64,000 nucleotides of DNA from Methanomassiliicoccaceae archaeon DOK (GTDB taxonomy: Archaea > Thermoplasmatota > Thermoplasmata > Methanomassiliicoccales > Methanomethylophilaceae). Below are positions 33,553 through 41,633 of the stretch, in pieces (within the stretch, counting starts at the first letter, position 1; each line of letters starts with the position of its first letter). The stretch covers positions 1,825,136 to 1,889,135 of the forward strand of contig CP047880.1 in the NCBI GenBank assembly GCA_009911715.1. The letters are read 5' to 3'. The translations under genes and the position numbers were made by a program. The notes below the pieces were generated by a model. It had not been told where the DNA came from. It ran no database searches and saw only the letters and a program-made list of their open reading frames with translations.

Positions 33553-33822
33553 TCAGACGACGGTGTTGGAGACGCACTCGACGTTCTCGATTCCGGGAAT
33601 GGCGCGGAGAGCGTCCTCGAGCTTTCCACCGACCTCTTCGTCAGAGTCGTCGATGAGGAATCCCGCGTTGACCTTCATGAGTCCGAAGGCGACGGGGAGG
33701 ATCTTGGTCTCCAGGAGCTTGACTCCTGCGGGGAGGACTCCGGAGAGCTGGGCGATGACGTTGTCGAGGTCGACCTCTGTGCTCTCGGGCATCAGGTCGT
33801 AAGCTGCAGCGATCTGTCCCAT
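33553..33822 (-). CDS. Translation elongation factor aEF-1 beta
   Basis: Nucleotide exchange factor for aEF-1 alpha. At 89 residues it is the small archaeal single-domain form with a ferredoxin-like fold: YDLMPESTEVDLDNVIAQLSGVLPAGVKLLETKILPVAFGLMKVNAGFLIDD and the C-terminal IPGIENVECVSNTVV. It follows the zinc-ribbon gene by 9 bp, a pairing that is common in archaea. Confidence 0.93.
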   Translation of the reverse strand: MGQIAAAYDLMPESTEVDLDNVIAQLSGVLPAGVKLLETKILPVAFGLMKVNAGFLIDDSDEEVGGKLEDALRAIPGIENVECVSNTVV

Positions 33823-33831
33823 CTCAGCACC

Positions 33832-33999
33832 TCACGGTCCGATGAATCCGCATTTCTTGCATTCGTAGGAAACGCCCTGGTCGCGGCACTGGTCGCACCT
33901 TCCGATCTCGTACTCACCGCAGCGGGGGCACTTGAAGAAGGTGTTTCCCTTGCCAACCAGTCTCTTTCCACAGGAAGAGCATATTTTATCGGCTGCCAT
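33832..33999 (-). CDS. Small zinc-ribbon protein
   Basis: A 55-residue protein with four CxxC pairs: CSSC, CPRC, CDQC and CKKC (residues 7-10, 24-27, 35-38, 47-50). This matches the archaeal DUF1610-type two-zinc-ribbon proteins (HVO_2753-like) found next to aEF1-beta. They are thought to bind RNA or the ribosome. The ATG at 33999 starts MAADKICSSCG, and the stop at 33832 is 9 bp before the aEF1-beta start. Confidence 0.88.
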   Translation of the reverse strand: MAADKICSSCGKRLVGKGNTFFKCPRCGEYEIGRCDQCRDQGVSYECKKCGFIGP

Positions 34000-34044
34000 A
34001 CGCACGCGATTAGATTTCTTATATTTAAATAAGAACGTTAAAAT

Positions 34045-34836
34045 TCATAGCGGTTTCGACGACGTGCGACATCGGCTGCGTTCGGCGGGATACATCTCGT
34101 AGTAGTCCACGCCGTACATCTTGGCGACGATCTTCGCGGTGACCTTTCCGAACCCCCAAAGCTGATGGAAGGTCATGATGGGGACCTTCGGGTTGAGATG
34201 GGAGACTCCCTCTGCCCTCTCGCCGAAATCGTACCTGTAGTAACGGATGTCCATGCGACGGTCGGCGTACTTGAGCAGATCCATGAGGACCTTCCAGCCA
34301 CGAAGCTCGAAGTTGTCCCAGTTGTTCTGGATGATGGGGCGGAATACGTCGCAGCGTATCGCGAACAGCCCGCTCATCATGTCCTTGGTCGTCTGCTTGC
34401 GGTGAATCATGAAGAACAGCTTGCAGTAGGCCTCTACCAGCTCCGAGCCCAGGGTCCTCTTGAGCCCCATGGCCATCCTGCTGTTCCTCTGGCCGACGCA
34501 CAGATCGGCGCCCTTGTCCATCTCGGCGACGATGCCTCCGAGGGCGGAGACGGGATGCTGGAAGTCGCAGTCCATGCACAGGGCATAGTCGGTGTCTGCG
34601 ATCTCGAACCCCTGGAGAACGGATGCACCGAGCCCCCTCGCATCGGGATCGCGGACATAGAATGTGACCAGGGGGTCGTTGAGGGCCTCGACCTCATCCC
34701 TGCTGCGGTCGGTGGAGTTGTCATCCATGAAGAGGATCTTGAAATCAGGATACTCCGCCCTGATCGCCCTGGCTATGTTGGCGATATTCTTCTCCTCGTT
34801 GTAGGTTGGGATGACGATTGTACACGTTCCTGCCAT
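34045..34836 (-). CDS. Dolichol-phosphate-mannose-synthase-like glycosyltransferase (GT2)
   Basis: A 263-residue soluble GT2 of the DPM1 type, which loads a sugar onto polyprenyl phosphate. Signatures are CTIVIPTYNEEKNIANIARAI, FMDDNSTDRSRDEV, GLGASVLQGFEIADTDYALCMDCDFQHPVSAL (the DxD-like catalytic acid pair followed by QHP) and GQRNSRMAMGLKR. No C-terminal membrane segment follows, unlike longer DPM enzymes. It could supply the lipid-linked donors needed by the GT-C-like proteins in this window. Confidence 0.86.
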   Translation of the reverse strand: MAGTCTIVIPTYNEEKNIANIARAIRAEYPDFKILFMDDNSTDRSRDEVEALNDPLVTFYVRDPDARGLGASVLQGFEIADTDYALCMDCDFQHPVSALGGIVAEMDKGADLCVGQRNSRMAMGLKRTLGSELVEAYCKLFFMIHRKQTTKDMMSGLFAIRCDVFRPIIQNNWDNFELRGWKVLMDLLKYADRRMDIRYYRYDFGERAEGVSHLNPKVPIMTFHQLWGFGKVTAKIVAKMYGVDYYEMYPAERSRCRTSSKPL

Positions 34837-34940
34837 GCGATTCCTCTATTCGCTTAACCCGCTGTAGACAGCGACTGTAGAGCACCACCGCCTTCTGGTA
34901 ATTAACAGTTCGTGCAAACGGATCAACCTCAGAACAATAC

Positions 34941-34950
34941 TGGTTTTAAA
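34941..34950 (+). promoter_or_regulatory. TATA-like box of the phosphohexomutase gene
   Basis: TGGTTTTAAA lies about 31-40 nt ahead of the ATG at 34981. Confidence 0.4.
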
Positions 34951-34980
34951 CAGGAGCGTCATGGAGTCTCGGGCACTATC

Positions 34981-36339
34981 ATGAGTATGTTCGGAACCAA
35001 CGGCGTACGTGGCATCGCAAACGAATACCTTGACTGTGAGTTAGCACTGCAGATGGGCAGAGCTGTTTCCAAAGTACTCGGCAAGACCATAGCGGTGGCT
35101 ACAGACACCCGCGTGTCGTCCCCTATGCTCAAAAACGCTCTCTGCGCGGGACTCATGTCCGTCGGCGCGGACGTCCTGGACCTAGGCATGATTCCGACCC
35201 CAGCATTACAGCATTACATCCGGAACAGACCAAAGGTGTCAGGCGGGGTAATGATAACTGCATCCCATAACCCCCCAGAATTCAACGGCATCAAATGTAT
35301 AGCCTCAGACGGCACCGAATGTTCAAAAGAACAGGAATCAGACATAGAGAGGCTCTACAAATCGAAGATCGAATGTGTGGGGTGGAAAGACATCGGTAGC
35401 ATCCTTCAGATAAACGATGCTGCTGAAGAGTATGTCGAATCTGTCGCCTCGAAGGTCGATACTGACCTAATCAGGAAATCTCAGATTGTAGCGGTAGTCG
35501 ATTGTGCCAACGGCGCATCCGTCCAGACGACTCCGATGCTGCTAAGAAAGCTTGGAGTCAGAGCCATTACTTTGAACGGAGACCCCCAGGGAGAGTTCCC
35601 AGGCCATCCCAGCGAACCCACGGAAGACAACCTAGAGGAGCTAAAAAGAATGGTCGTGGCTGTAGGTGCAGACATAGGCATCGCACATGATGGGGATGCA
35701 GATAGGTGCGTTTTTGTCACCGAGAAAGGAGACTACGTCAGCGGGGATGTCTCTCTGGCGCTGTTGGCCGAGGCAATGATCCACAAAAACGGTGGCGGAA
35801 AGGTCATGATTACGGTAGCCACCTCGTCCCTTGTAAAAGACATCACCGAAAGAGCAGGAGGCGAGGTTGTATACACTGCTGTGGGATCTCCAATTGTCGC
35901 ACGCACAATGGCCTCCGAAGGAGGTGTATTCGGAGGGGAAGAAAACGGAGGAGTTATTTTCGCAGATCACCAGTATTGTCGTGACGGTGCTATGGGTGCA
36001 GCCAGAATGTTGGAGTATGTAGCAAAATACGGAAGACTAGGGGATAGGATCGCGGAACTCCCATCCTACACAACTATCAAAAACGCAGTCTATTGCCCAG
36101 AAGATCTCAAGTCGAAAGTCATATCCTCGATCGAGCTGCGTCACGAGAATGGACGCATCGACAAAAGAGACGGAATCAGAATCGACTATGACGATGGCTG
36201 GGTACTAATGCGTCCATCAGGTACCGAGCCCAAGTTCAGAATATATTCCGAGTCCAGAGATTCCAAGACTGCTCGTGAACGCTCCCAAAGTTTCTGTGCG
36301 GAGTTCTCAGAAGTTCTCGAAGAGATGTCGAAGAAATAA
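34981..36339 (+). CDS. Phosphohexomutase (phosphoglucosamine/phosphomannomutase family)
   Basis: A 452-residue alpha-D-phosphohexomutase. The four family parts are visible: the sugar/metal-entry segment FGTNGVRGIANEYLD, the phosphoserine loop VMITASHNPPEFNGIK, the metal loop GIAHDGDADRCVFV, the sugar loop GGEENGGVIF, and the phosphate-binding RPSGTEPKFRIYSE. It interconverts hexose 6- and 1-phosphates. GlmM and ManB functions cannot be separated by sequence alone in archaea. An open frame continues 23 codons upstream, but MSMFGTNGVRG is the normal start. It is followed by gmhA on the same strand. Confidence 0.88.
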   Translation: MSMFGTNGVRGIANEYLDCELALQMGRAVSKVLGKTIAVATDTRVSSPMLKNALCAGLMSVGADVLDLGMIPTPALQHYIRNRPKVSGGVMITASHNPPEFNGIKCIASDGTECSKEQESDIERLYKSKIECVGWKDIGSILQINDAAEEYVESVASKVDTDLIRKSQIVAVVDCANGASVQTTPMLLRKLGVRAITLNGDPQGEFPGHPSEPTEDNLEELKRMVVAVGADIGIAHDGDADRCVFVTEKGDYVSGDVSLALLAEAMIHKNGGGKVMITVATSSLVKDITERAGGEVVYTAVGSPIVARTMASEGGVFGGEENGGVIFADHQYCRDGAMGAARMLEYVAKYGRLGDRIAELPSYTTIKNAVYCPEDLKSKVISSIELRHENGRIDKRDGIRIDYDDGWVLMRPSGTEPKFRIYSESRDSKTARERSQSFCAEFSEVLEEMSKK

Positions 36340-36383
36340 TAACATCGGCCACCACAAATATAAGCGAGAAGGGGTTAGGACTC

Positions 36384-36962
36384 ATGACCATGAAAAAGGA
36401 CGTCGACACATACTTCTCTGAACTCACAGATGCACTATCCCGCATAGACCGCGACACAATCTGTGAGATGGTCGACGCCATCTTAGAAGCATACAACAAT
36501 GAAAGTGTTGTTTATGTCTGTGGAAACGGCGGTAGTGCGGCAACAGCATCACACATCGTCTGCGATTTCAATAAAGGTATTTCCATGCACCATGACAGGA
36601 AGTTCCGTTTCCTTTGTCTGAATGATAACATCGCATCCATGATGGCAATCTCGAACGACATCAGCTATGATGATGTCTTCCTAATCCAGGCAGAAGGGCG
36701 CGTAAGAGACGGAGACGTGCTAATTGCAATCTCCGGCAGCGGAAATTCTGAAAACGTGCTGAAGGTTGCTGAATACTTCAAAAACAGAGGAAATAAGGTC
36801 ATCGGGCTGACAGGATACTCGGGAGGAAAGCTCAGAGAGATGGCAGACATCCCAGTTCATGTTCCGGTGAACGACATGCAGAAAGCTGAGGACGCCCATA
36901 TGTCTGTGCTGCATCTGTGCGCTCAGATAATTGCCAGAGAACTGGGCCACCCTCTGTGCTGA
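36384..36962 (+). CDS. gmhA: Sedoheptulose-7-phosphate isomerase (GmhA), stand-alone copy
   Basis: A 192-residue SIS-domain protein of the GmhA family, converting sedoheptulose 7-phosphate to D-glycero-D-manno-heptose 7-phosphate. Marks are VCGNGGSAATASHIVCDF, ISGSGNSENVLKVAEYFKNRG, GLTGYSGGKLREMADI and the C-terminal catalytic His/Glu segment EDAHMSVLHLCAQIIAREL. A second version is fused to GmhB at 21361. The two are only distantly similar, so one may use a different substrate. Converges with the isomerase gene, one base apart. Confidence 0.88.
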   Translation: MTMKKDVDTYFSELTDALSRIDRDTICEMVDAILEAYNNESVVYVCGNGGSAATASHIVCDFNKGISMHHDRKFRFLCLNDNIASMMAISNDISYDDVFLIQAEGRVRDGDVLIAISGSGNSENVLKVAEYFKNRGNKVIGLTGYSGGKLREMADIPVHVPVNDMQKAEDAHMSVLHLCAQIIARELGHPLC

Positions 36963-36963
36963 C

Positions 36964-37971
36964 TCAATCATGGCGAGTCTTGGCCAGTTTCTCTTTCATC
37001 TGCATGACCGGACGGACCTCTGCGGGATCGATTCCACGCTCCTCGGCCATATATACAGACATATAGTCCCCCAGAATTATGGCGCGGAACATGTTCTCAA
37101 GCGCTGACTCCCCACCGAGGCGAATCACCCTGTAGATTGCATCCGAACCTTCAAGAGTTCTGATTGCAGATTCCATCATGCTGGTTCCGTTACAGATTTC
37201 ATCATCCTTTCCAACTAGGAACGTCAGAATACAGTTGTCACGATGGGTATTAGCCCACTCAATAAGACTACATACATTGAAGACTGGTGCGGAATCGCAA
37301 AACGCTACAAACTTGGAATTTTCATTAATCTGCGTTTTCCAACGGAACGCCACAGACTGCATACTGCGGTCAGAGCATATGACCGGAACCTTGCCGATGT
37401 AGTTATGTGCCAGATCCTTTGCAAGGCACTCTTCACCGAAGGCAACCTCATCCCTGTAGCGCCTGAGAGCGGGTATAATGGAACGTATCCTTTCCTCGAG
37501 ATCGGGACCTCCAGCGGCCCTTATCACGGCGAGCGTGTATCCAATCATGTATCCTATTGCATGACGCGGATGCATTCCCTCTGGCAGAGGAACCGTGTAA
37601 TCCCCATTGGATCTGGCGGCCTCACCAAGTTTACCCCCGGATGTCATGGCAATAGTCCTACACCCTCTTTCCTTCGCCTGCCTGTAGATCTCCAGCGCCT
37701 CCGCAGTGTTTCCGGAATAGCTGGACACGACCACCAGTGAGCGTTGCCCCACCCAGTTCGGAAGGTCGGGATACTTTACCAGATGTATGTACTTGCGTGA
37801 CTCGACAAAGCAGCAATCAGACGCAAAATCTCCGCTGACTGCGGATCCTCCGAAACCACATAAAATGATGTTGTCGCAATCGAGATCGATCTCTGGTTTG
37901 AATCCCAGAGAGTTATCAAGATCGTCAACGAAATGGTATAATTGCACAGCGGTGGGAATCGAAGCCGTCAT
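36964..37971 (-). CDS. PGI/PMI-family SIS isomerase, subunit with Arg/Glu but no HNE motif
   Basis: A 335-residue sugar-phosphate isomerase of the archaeal bifunctional phosphoglucose/phosphomannose isomerase family. The sugar-phosphate loops GGSA (41-44) and SSYSGNT (83-89), the PR motif (R136) and the catalytic glutamate E217 in NEN (216-218) are intact. The conserved HNE motif, expected in the next segment, is replaced by FNVCSLIEW (231-239). The start at 37971 overlaps the preceding gene by ATGA and has a strong GGAGGT site; the upstream ATG at 37992 is unlikely. The partner gene at 37968 has the opposite pattern, so the two probably work as a pair. Confidence 0.82.
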   Translation of the reverse strand: MTASIPTAVQLYHFVDDLDNSLGFKPEIDLDCDNIILCGFGGSAVSGDFASDCCFVESRKYIHLVKYPDLPNWVGQRSLVVVSSYSGNTAEALEIYRQAKERGCRTIAMTSGGKLGEAARSNGDYTVPLPEGMHPRHAIGYMIGYTLAVIRAAGGPDLEERIRSIIPALRRYRDEVAFGEECLAKDLAHNYIGKVPVICSDRSMQSVAFRWKTQINENSKFVAFCDSAPVFNVCSLIEWANTHRDNCILTFLVGKDDEICNGTSMMESAIRTLEGSDAIYRVIRLGGESALENMFRAIILGDYMSVYMAEERGIDPAEVRPVMQMKEKLAKTRHD

Positions 37972-38924
37972 TCTGGGCCTACCTCCATACAAAATGACAC
38001 TGCATCACCTAGAATAATGCCGCATAAGTTCCTCTCTGCAGAGGAACCGTTGCCTAAATTGACCACAGTCGTCTCTCTGCCATTCTCATGCAGGACCTCA
38101 ATCATGCACTCGACTATAGTTGACACAAGCTCCGATGCATTCCCACCCCAGAGAACGACGATACGGAGATCGCGTGCATGCTCGTTCGAATCCGACCAAC
38201 CCACCAACTCATTATGGTCAAACTCCGGGAGTTCCCCGTAAAACGACAGGTCTGTCTGCAACACCTGCTTCCACCTTTTGGAGCAGGAGTGTATGTCTGA
38301 TGTACTGTAAGTCGCTACCATTTTTCCCGACAGCTGCGTCGAAAGAGAACCCACGGCCTCAGACATGGATTCGCGGAAGGAGCGAACTCCATCGAGCGAG
38401 CGTCTTAGAATGTCCTTGGCGGGAAACAGCCCCATAGACTGCACTAGCGCCGCTATTGCTCCAAGCGCATATCCCGTAGCCCCGAACTGATCACAACCAC
38501 TCGGAATGGGAATGAGCGTATTGCCATCTTCCCTACAGAGGTCAGCAATGGTTCCACCACATGTTATACAGAATATGTGACAACCTCTGGACGAGAGCTC
38601 GCCATACACCTCACACATCTCTGAACTATCACCGTCAAATGACAACACGATTCCCGCGATATTGGGAGACACCCAACCAGGGACGCGATTGTCACAAATC
38701 ATCGGTATGGGAACCTCCGAAGACTCCGCGGCCATGTCTACGATGACATCGCCAGCAATAGAAATTGTATCGATACCGAATATACACGCACCGTCGTACC
38801 CCTCGTTTCCACAGATGTCAGAAAACGCAAGCTCGATAAACTCGGGAATGTACCAGGATTGCTCCCTGGATGACATTTCAGATAGAGATTTGCCATCAGT
38901 GAACGAGTCTGCTTCCAAAACCAT
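37968..38924 (-). CDS. Degenerate PGI/PMI-family paralogue retaining the HNE motif
   Basis: A divergent SIS-domain isomerase of 318 residues from ATG 38924 (an in-frame ATG at 39023 is possible). The family fold is recognisable, but the ligand loops are altered: GGSA is replaced by IDTIS (51-55), SxSGNT by SFDGDS (95-100), the PR motif by QFGA (146-149), and the catalytic Glu by Thr224. In contrast LPEFDHNELVGW with H237, N238 and E239 is fully conserved. It ends soon after the domain, without the usual C-terminal DP segment. Coupled to the next gene by an ATGA overlap. A TATA-like ATTATAAGA lies about 60 nt ahead of the chosen start. Confidence 0.75.
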   Translation of the reverse strand: MVLEADSFTDGKSLSEMSSREQSWYIPEFIELAFSDICGNEGYDGACIFGIDTISIAGDVIVDMAAESSEVPIPMICDNRVPGWVSPNIAGIVLSFDGDSSEMCEVYGELSSRGCHIFCITCGGTIADLCREDGNTLIPIPSGCDQFGATGYALGAIAALVQSMGLFPAKDILRRSLDGVRSFRESMSEAVGSLSTQLSGKMVATYSTSDIHSCSKRWKQVLQTDLSFYGELPEFDHNELVGWSDSNEHARDLRIVVLWGGNASELVSTIVECMIEVLHENGRETTVVNLGNGSSAERNLCGIILGDAVSFCMEVGPE

Positions 38925-39003
38925 GTGACCGCCTGCGTGACTGTTCGAAGTTCTGAATTGGGGGGATTGTATCATTGTTCTTATAATGTTATGGATGCGC
39001 CCC

Positions 39004-40569
39004 TTAGCCCAGGATTCTGACAATCTTACGGAAGGGGCCAGGCAAACAAGTCAATACTACTTCCCTCTCATCCGAATTTAGAGCCAGCCTGTACACAAGC
39101 ACTACGTGAATCGCCAACAGGATGACCCCAAGAGTACACATATACAACCAGGTCACGTGGACATTGATTATGAAATCGATTGCCGTATACAATACCACCA
39201 GAAACGCATAGGATACGAAACCATACAGCAGAGATTTGTGAAGATCGAACGTTCCCATCCCCGCTATCCTGGATATGTACCAGGGGTTGACAATACAGTT
39301 CTTTATGAACATTGTCATAGACCATGTGAAACACACCCCGATTATCCCATAGGATGTAAACTCCAGAACCGCTACTGCAACGATAACATTTAGAAGCCCG
39401 AACAGGAAGGTTATAATTCCAGGAATTTTAATCTTCAAATGGACCATCGTCAGCGGATATGCAGGCGATATCGCCCCGATCCCTATCATGACGAACATGG
39501 TTGCCCAGACCGCGTCTGACAGGAATGCATACTCCCCTCCGACCCATAGAGTGAGCACAGGGGCTGCGAAGACACAGAGAAACGCAATGGGCATGGACAT
39601 CACGAGTCCCACGATTTTCACAGCCATACGGCAGACCCGGTTCATCACATCGATACGCCTCTCAGAAAACAGTTGATACAGAATCGGTGCGAAGATGGAT
39701 GCCAATGTGTCGACTAGTGCCGATACAGCACTGATAAGCGTCACGACGATTCCAAAGTATCCCCCTGCCTCCGCACCGAGAATTATGTTGACTATCAGAA
39801 GAGAGGCCTGTATAAAGAGCAAATTACCCAGAGAGTTCACAAGGCCCCAGCCGCCTACTGTAGCAATCTCCCGGAAACGAACCCTATCAAAAAGACCCCG
39901 TCTGATACGTATGTCGGGGCTGACATGACAAACCATTAGATACCCAAAAATTGCAAATACAATAGCAGCAAGCAGATATGCCAGCCCAACATATTCAACA
40001 GATTTCGAAACGAATGTGAAGAATATCAGAATGAGAACGACTTGAAGCGCCACCTGGACGATCTTGACAATATTCATCAGATCGATGCGATTCATGGCGT
40101 ACATAACAGTGATGAAGTTGTTCCCCCAGACACTAACAAGAACGGCTGCGAGAATAAACACGAACAGCATCTGGACAGAGAAGACCGAATTCGTGGAAAT
40201 GTCAAAAATAGAGGGCGCCATCACAGATATCGCAAGTATGACTGGTATCGCACAGATTACGATGGCTGTGAATCCGAATACTGCAGTGTTAAACGTACGC
40301 TGGGCCGCCGTTTTATCCGTATGAATGTCTATCGAGAAATATCTCGATGTGCTGCTGGACATAGAGTCTGAAATCAGCGTGATGTAACTCGTTATTGAGG
40401 TCGCCACAGGTATGATCGCATAAGCCGTCACACCCAGTTCACTGAGATAATAGGGTACGAGAACCAGACCCATCACGAAGTTAATCAACATGAAAGCTAC
40501 GTTGGACACGATGTTTGGGAGAACGTGCCTCGCCACCTCCCCGTCACTGGTTGTTTCCACATTGTTCAT
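39004..40569 (-). CDS. Polysaccharide flippase (Wzx/MOP family)
   Basis: A 521-residue membrane protein with about 14 hydrophobic segments, of the MOP superfamily that flips lipid-linked glycans to the outer face. The N-terminal LPNIVSNVAFMLINFVMGLVLVPYYLSELGVTAYAIIPVATSI is typical. It lies in an operon whose upstream member is the module pair at 40566-42975 (4-bp overlap) and whose downstream members are the isomerase pair. It could transport the glycan that the two GT-C-like enzymes then use or extend. A+T-rich; stop TAA. Confidence 0.87.
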   Translation of the reverse strand: MNNVETTSDGEVARHVLPNIVSNVAFMLINFVMGLVLVPYYLSELGVTAYAIIPVATSITSYITLISDSMSSSTSRYFSIDIHTDKTAAQRTFNTAVFGFTAIVICAIPVILAISVMAPSIFDISTNSVFSVQMLFVFILAAVLVSVWGNNFITVMYAMNRIDLMNIVKIVQVALQVVLILIFFTFVSKSVEYVGLAYLLAAIVFAIFGYLMVCHVSPDIRIRRGLFDRVRFREIATVGGWGLVNSLGNLLFIQASLLIVNIILGAEAGGYFGIVVTLISAVSALVDTLASIFAPILYQLFSERRIDVMNRVCRMAVKIVGLVMSMPIAFLCVFAAPVLTLWVGGEYAFLSDAVWATMFVMIGIGAISPAYPLTMVHLKIKIPGIITFLFGLLNVIVAVAVLEFTSYGIIGVCFTWSMTMFIKNCIVNPWYISRIAGMGTFDLHKSLLYGFVSYAFLVVLYTAIDFIINVHVTWLYMCTLGVILLAIHVVLVYRLALNSDEREVVLTCLPGPFRKIVRILG

Positions 40570-41633
40570 GAGTAATCCTTCTCCGGAACCTTGTCCGGGA
40601 CGTGATAGGTGTGACCATATGTTCCCAGCAGAGACCCATACATCACGAACACCACTGCCTTCTGATCGTCATAAATGTTGAAGGCAATCGTCTGATCGCC
40701 AGCATCCTTGATCGAGTTTTCAAGAACGACGACCTCTGAATCGTAGCAGAGACCTGAGAAGAAGGTCTTGAGGATGTTGGAATGCGCAGTCTGGATATCG
40801 CTGGGTGGGAAATAGCCCCCAAAGATACAGATCTGCCCATCCCCAGCATAATATTTGGATATCGAAATGCTGTTGTAACCATCCTTCTCGTTTCCTATGA
40901 AAAGTGAATCTGGAACTGCACTACTGACCCCAAAATTACAGCTGTCGTAGAATATGTTCAAAGCCTCTCCCACAGCCCTATCTTCTGACGGATTTCCAGC
41001 CAGATCCCTATAATGGTCTGTGCGAATCGCACCCGAAATACCGAATAACCTGTATCCCGGGTCAGACTCCACCATTTCAGGATAAGCCATGACGGACCTC
41101 TGGTGCCCTACATACATCCCCATCGGCTCTCCAGACCAGTATACAAAACCTCCTGCAGCCAGCCATGCCTCAAACAATGACTCGTCTGCCCCGTATACAG
41201 TATCTGGAAGCACCCCTGTGAGCATCAACAACGCAGTTTCAGATGCGGTTTCGTTATACAGACTGCCGCCCATCATTTCCCTTAGACCTTCAGCGTCAAT
41301 AATCGTGTAATCGTCGAATCCGTATACTTCGAACTCCGCTTCCATCTTCTCTATCCAATAGTCTAGATATGAATCCTCGATGAAAGAAGCATAGTCAAAA
41401 TCACGGTAAATGTAGAGGTGCCTTGGTTCGGCGTTTGCATCCGTGAGTGTCACGAGAACTGTGTATTCTGTAGAATAGTTGGTGCTAATAGTCAGCGTGT
41501 ATGTATCCCCGTCTTTTTCCAAAGTGGATTCAGAGGAATACGGATCTGATGCGTAGACCAAAACTTCGCCGATTAACAATACGGCCACCATGATGACGGC
41601 AATTGCAAAACACTCACGATGACGCACGGCCAT
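40566..41633 (-). CDS. Membrane-anchored extracytoplasmic protein of unknown function (module protein A, copy 2)
   Basis: A 355-residue homologue of the protein at 23534-24541: one N-terminal transmembrane segment (about 10-28) and an outside alpha/beta domain. The conserved core includes DAEGLREMMGG, LTGVLPDTVYG, WLAAGGFVYWSGEPMGMYVG, CNFGVSSAVPDSLFIGNEKDGYNS and GQICIFGGYF. No catalytic residue can be named. The ATG is preceded directly by GGGGGAGG, and the start lies inside the upstream GT-C-like gene (20-bp overlap). It also overlaps the flippase gene by 4 bp. Confidence 0.7.
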   Translation of the reverse strand: MAVRHRECFAIAVIMVAVLLIGEVLVYASDPYSSESTLEKDGDTYTLTISTNYSTEYTVLVTLTDANAEPRHLYIYRDFDYASFIEDSYLDYWIEKMEAEFEVYGFDDYTIIDAEGLREMMGGSLYNETASETALLMLTGVLPDTVYGADESLFEAWLAAGGFVYWSGEPMGMYVGHQRSVMAYPEMVESDPGYRLFGISGAIRTDHYRDLAGNPSEDRAVGEALNIFYDSCNFGVSSAVPDSLFIGNEKDGYNSISISKYYAGDGQICIFGGYFPPSDIQTAHSNILKTFFSGLCYDSEVVVLENSIKDAGDQTIAFNIYDDQKAVVFVMYGSLLGTYGHTYHVPDKVPEKDYS

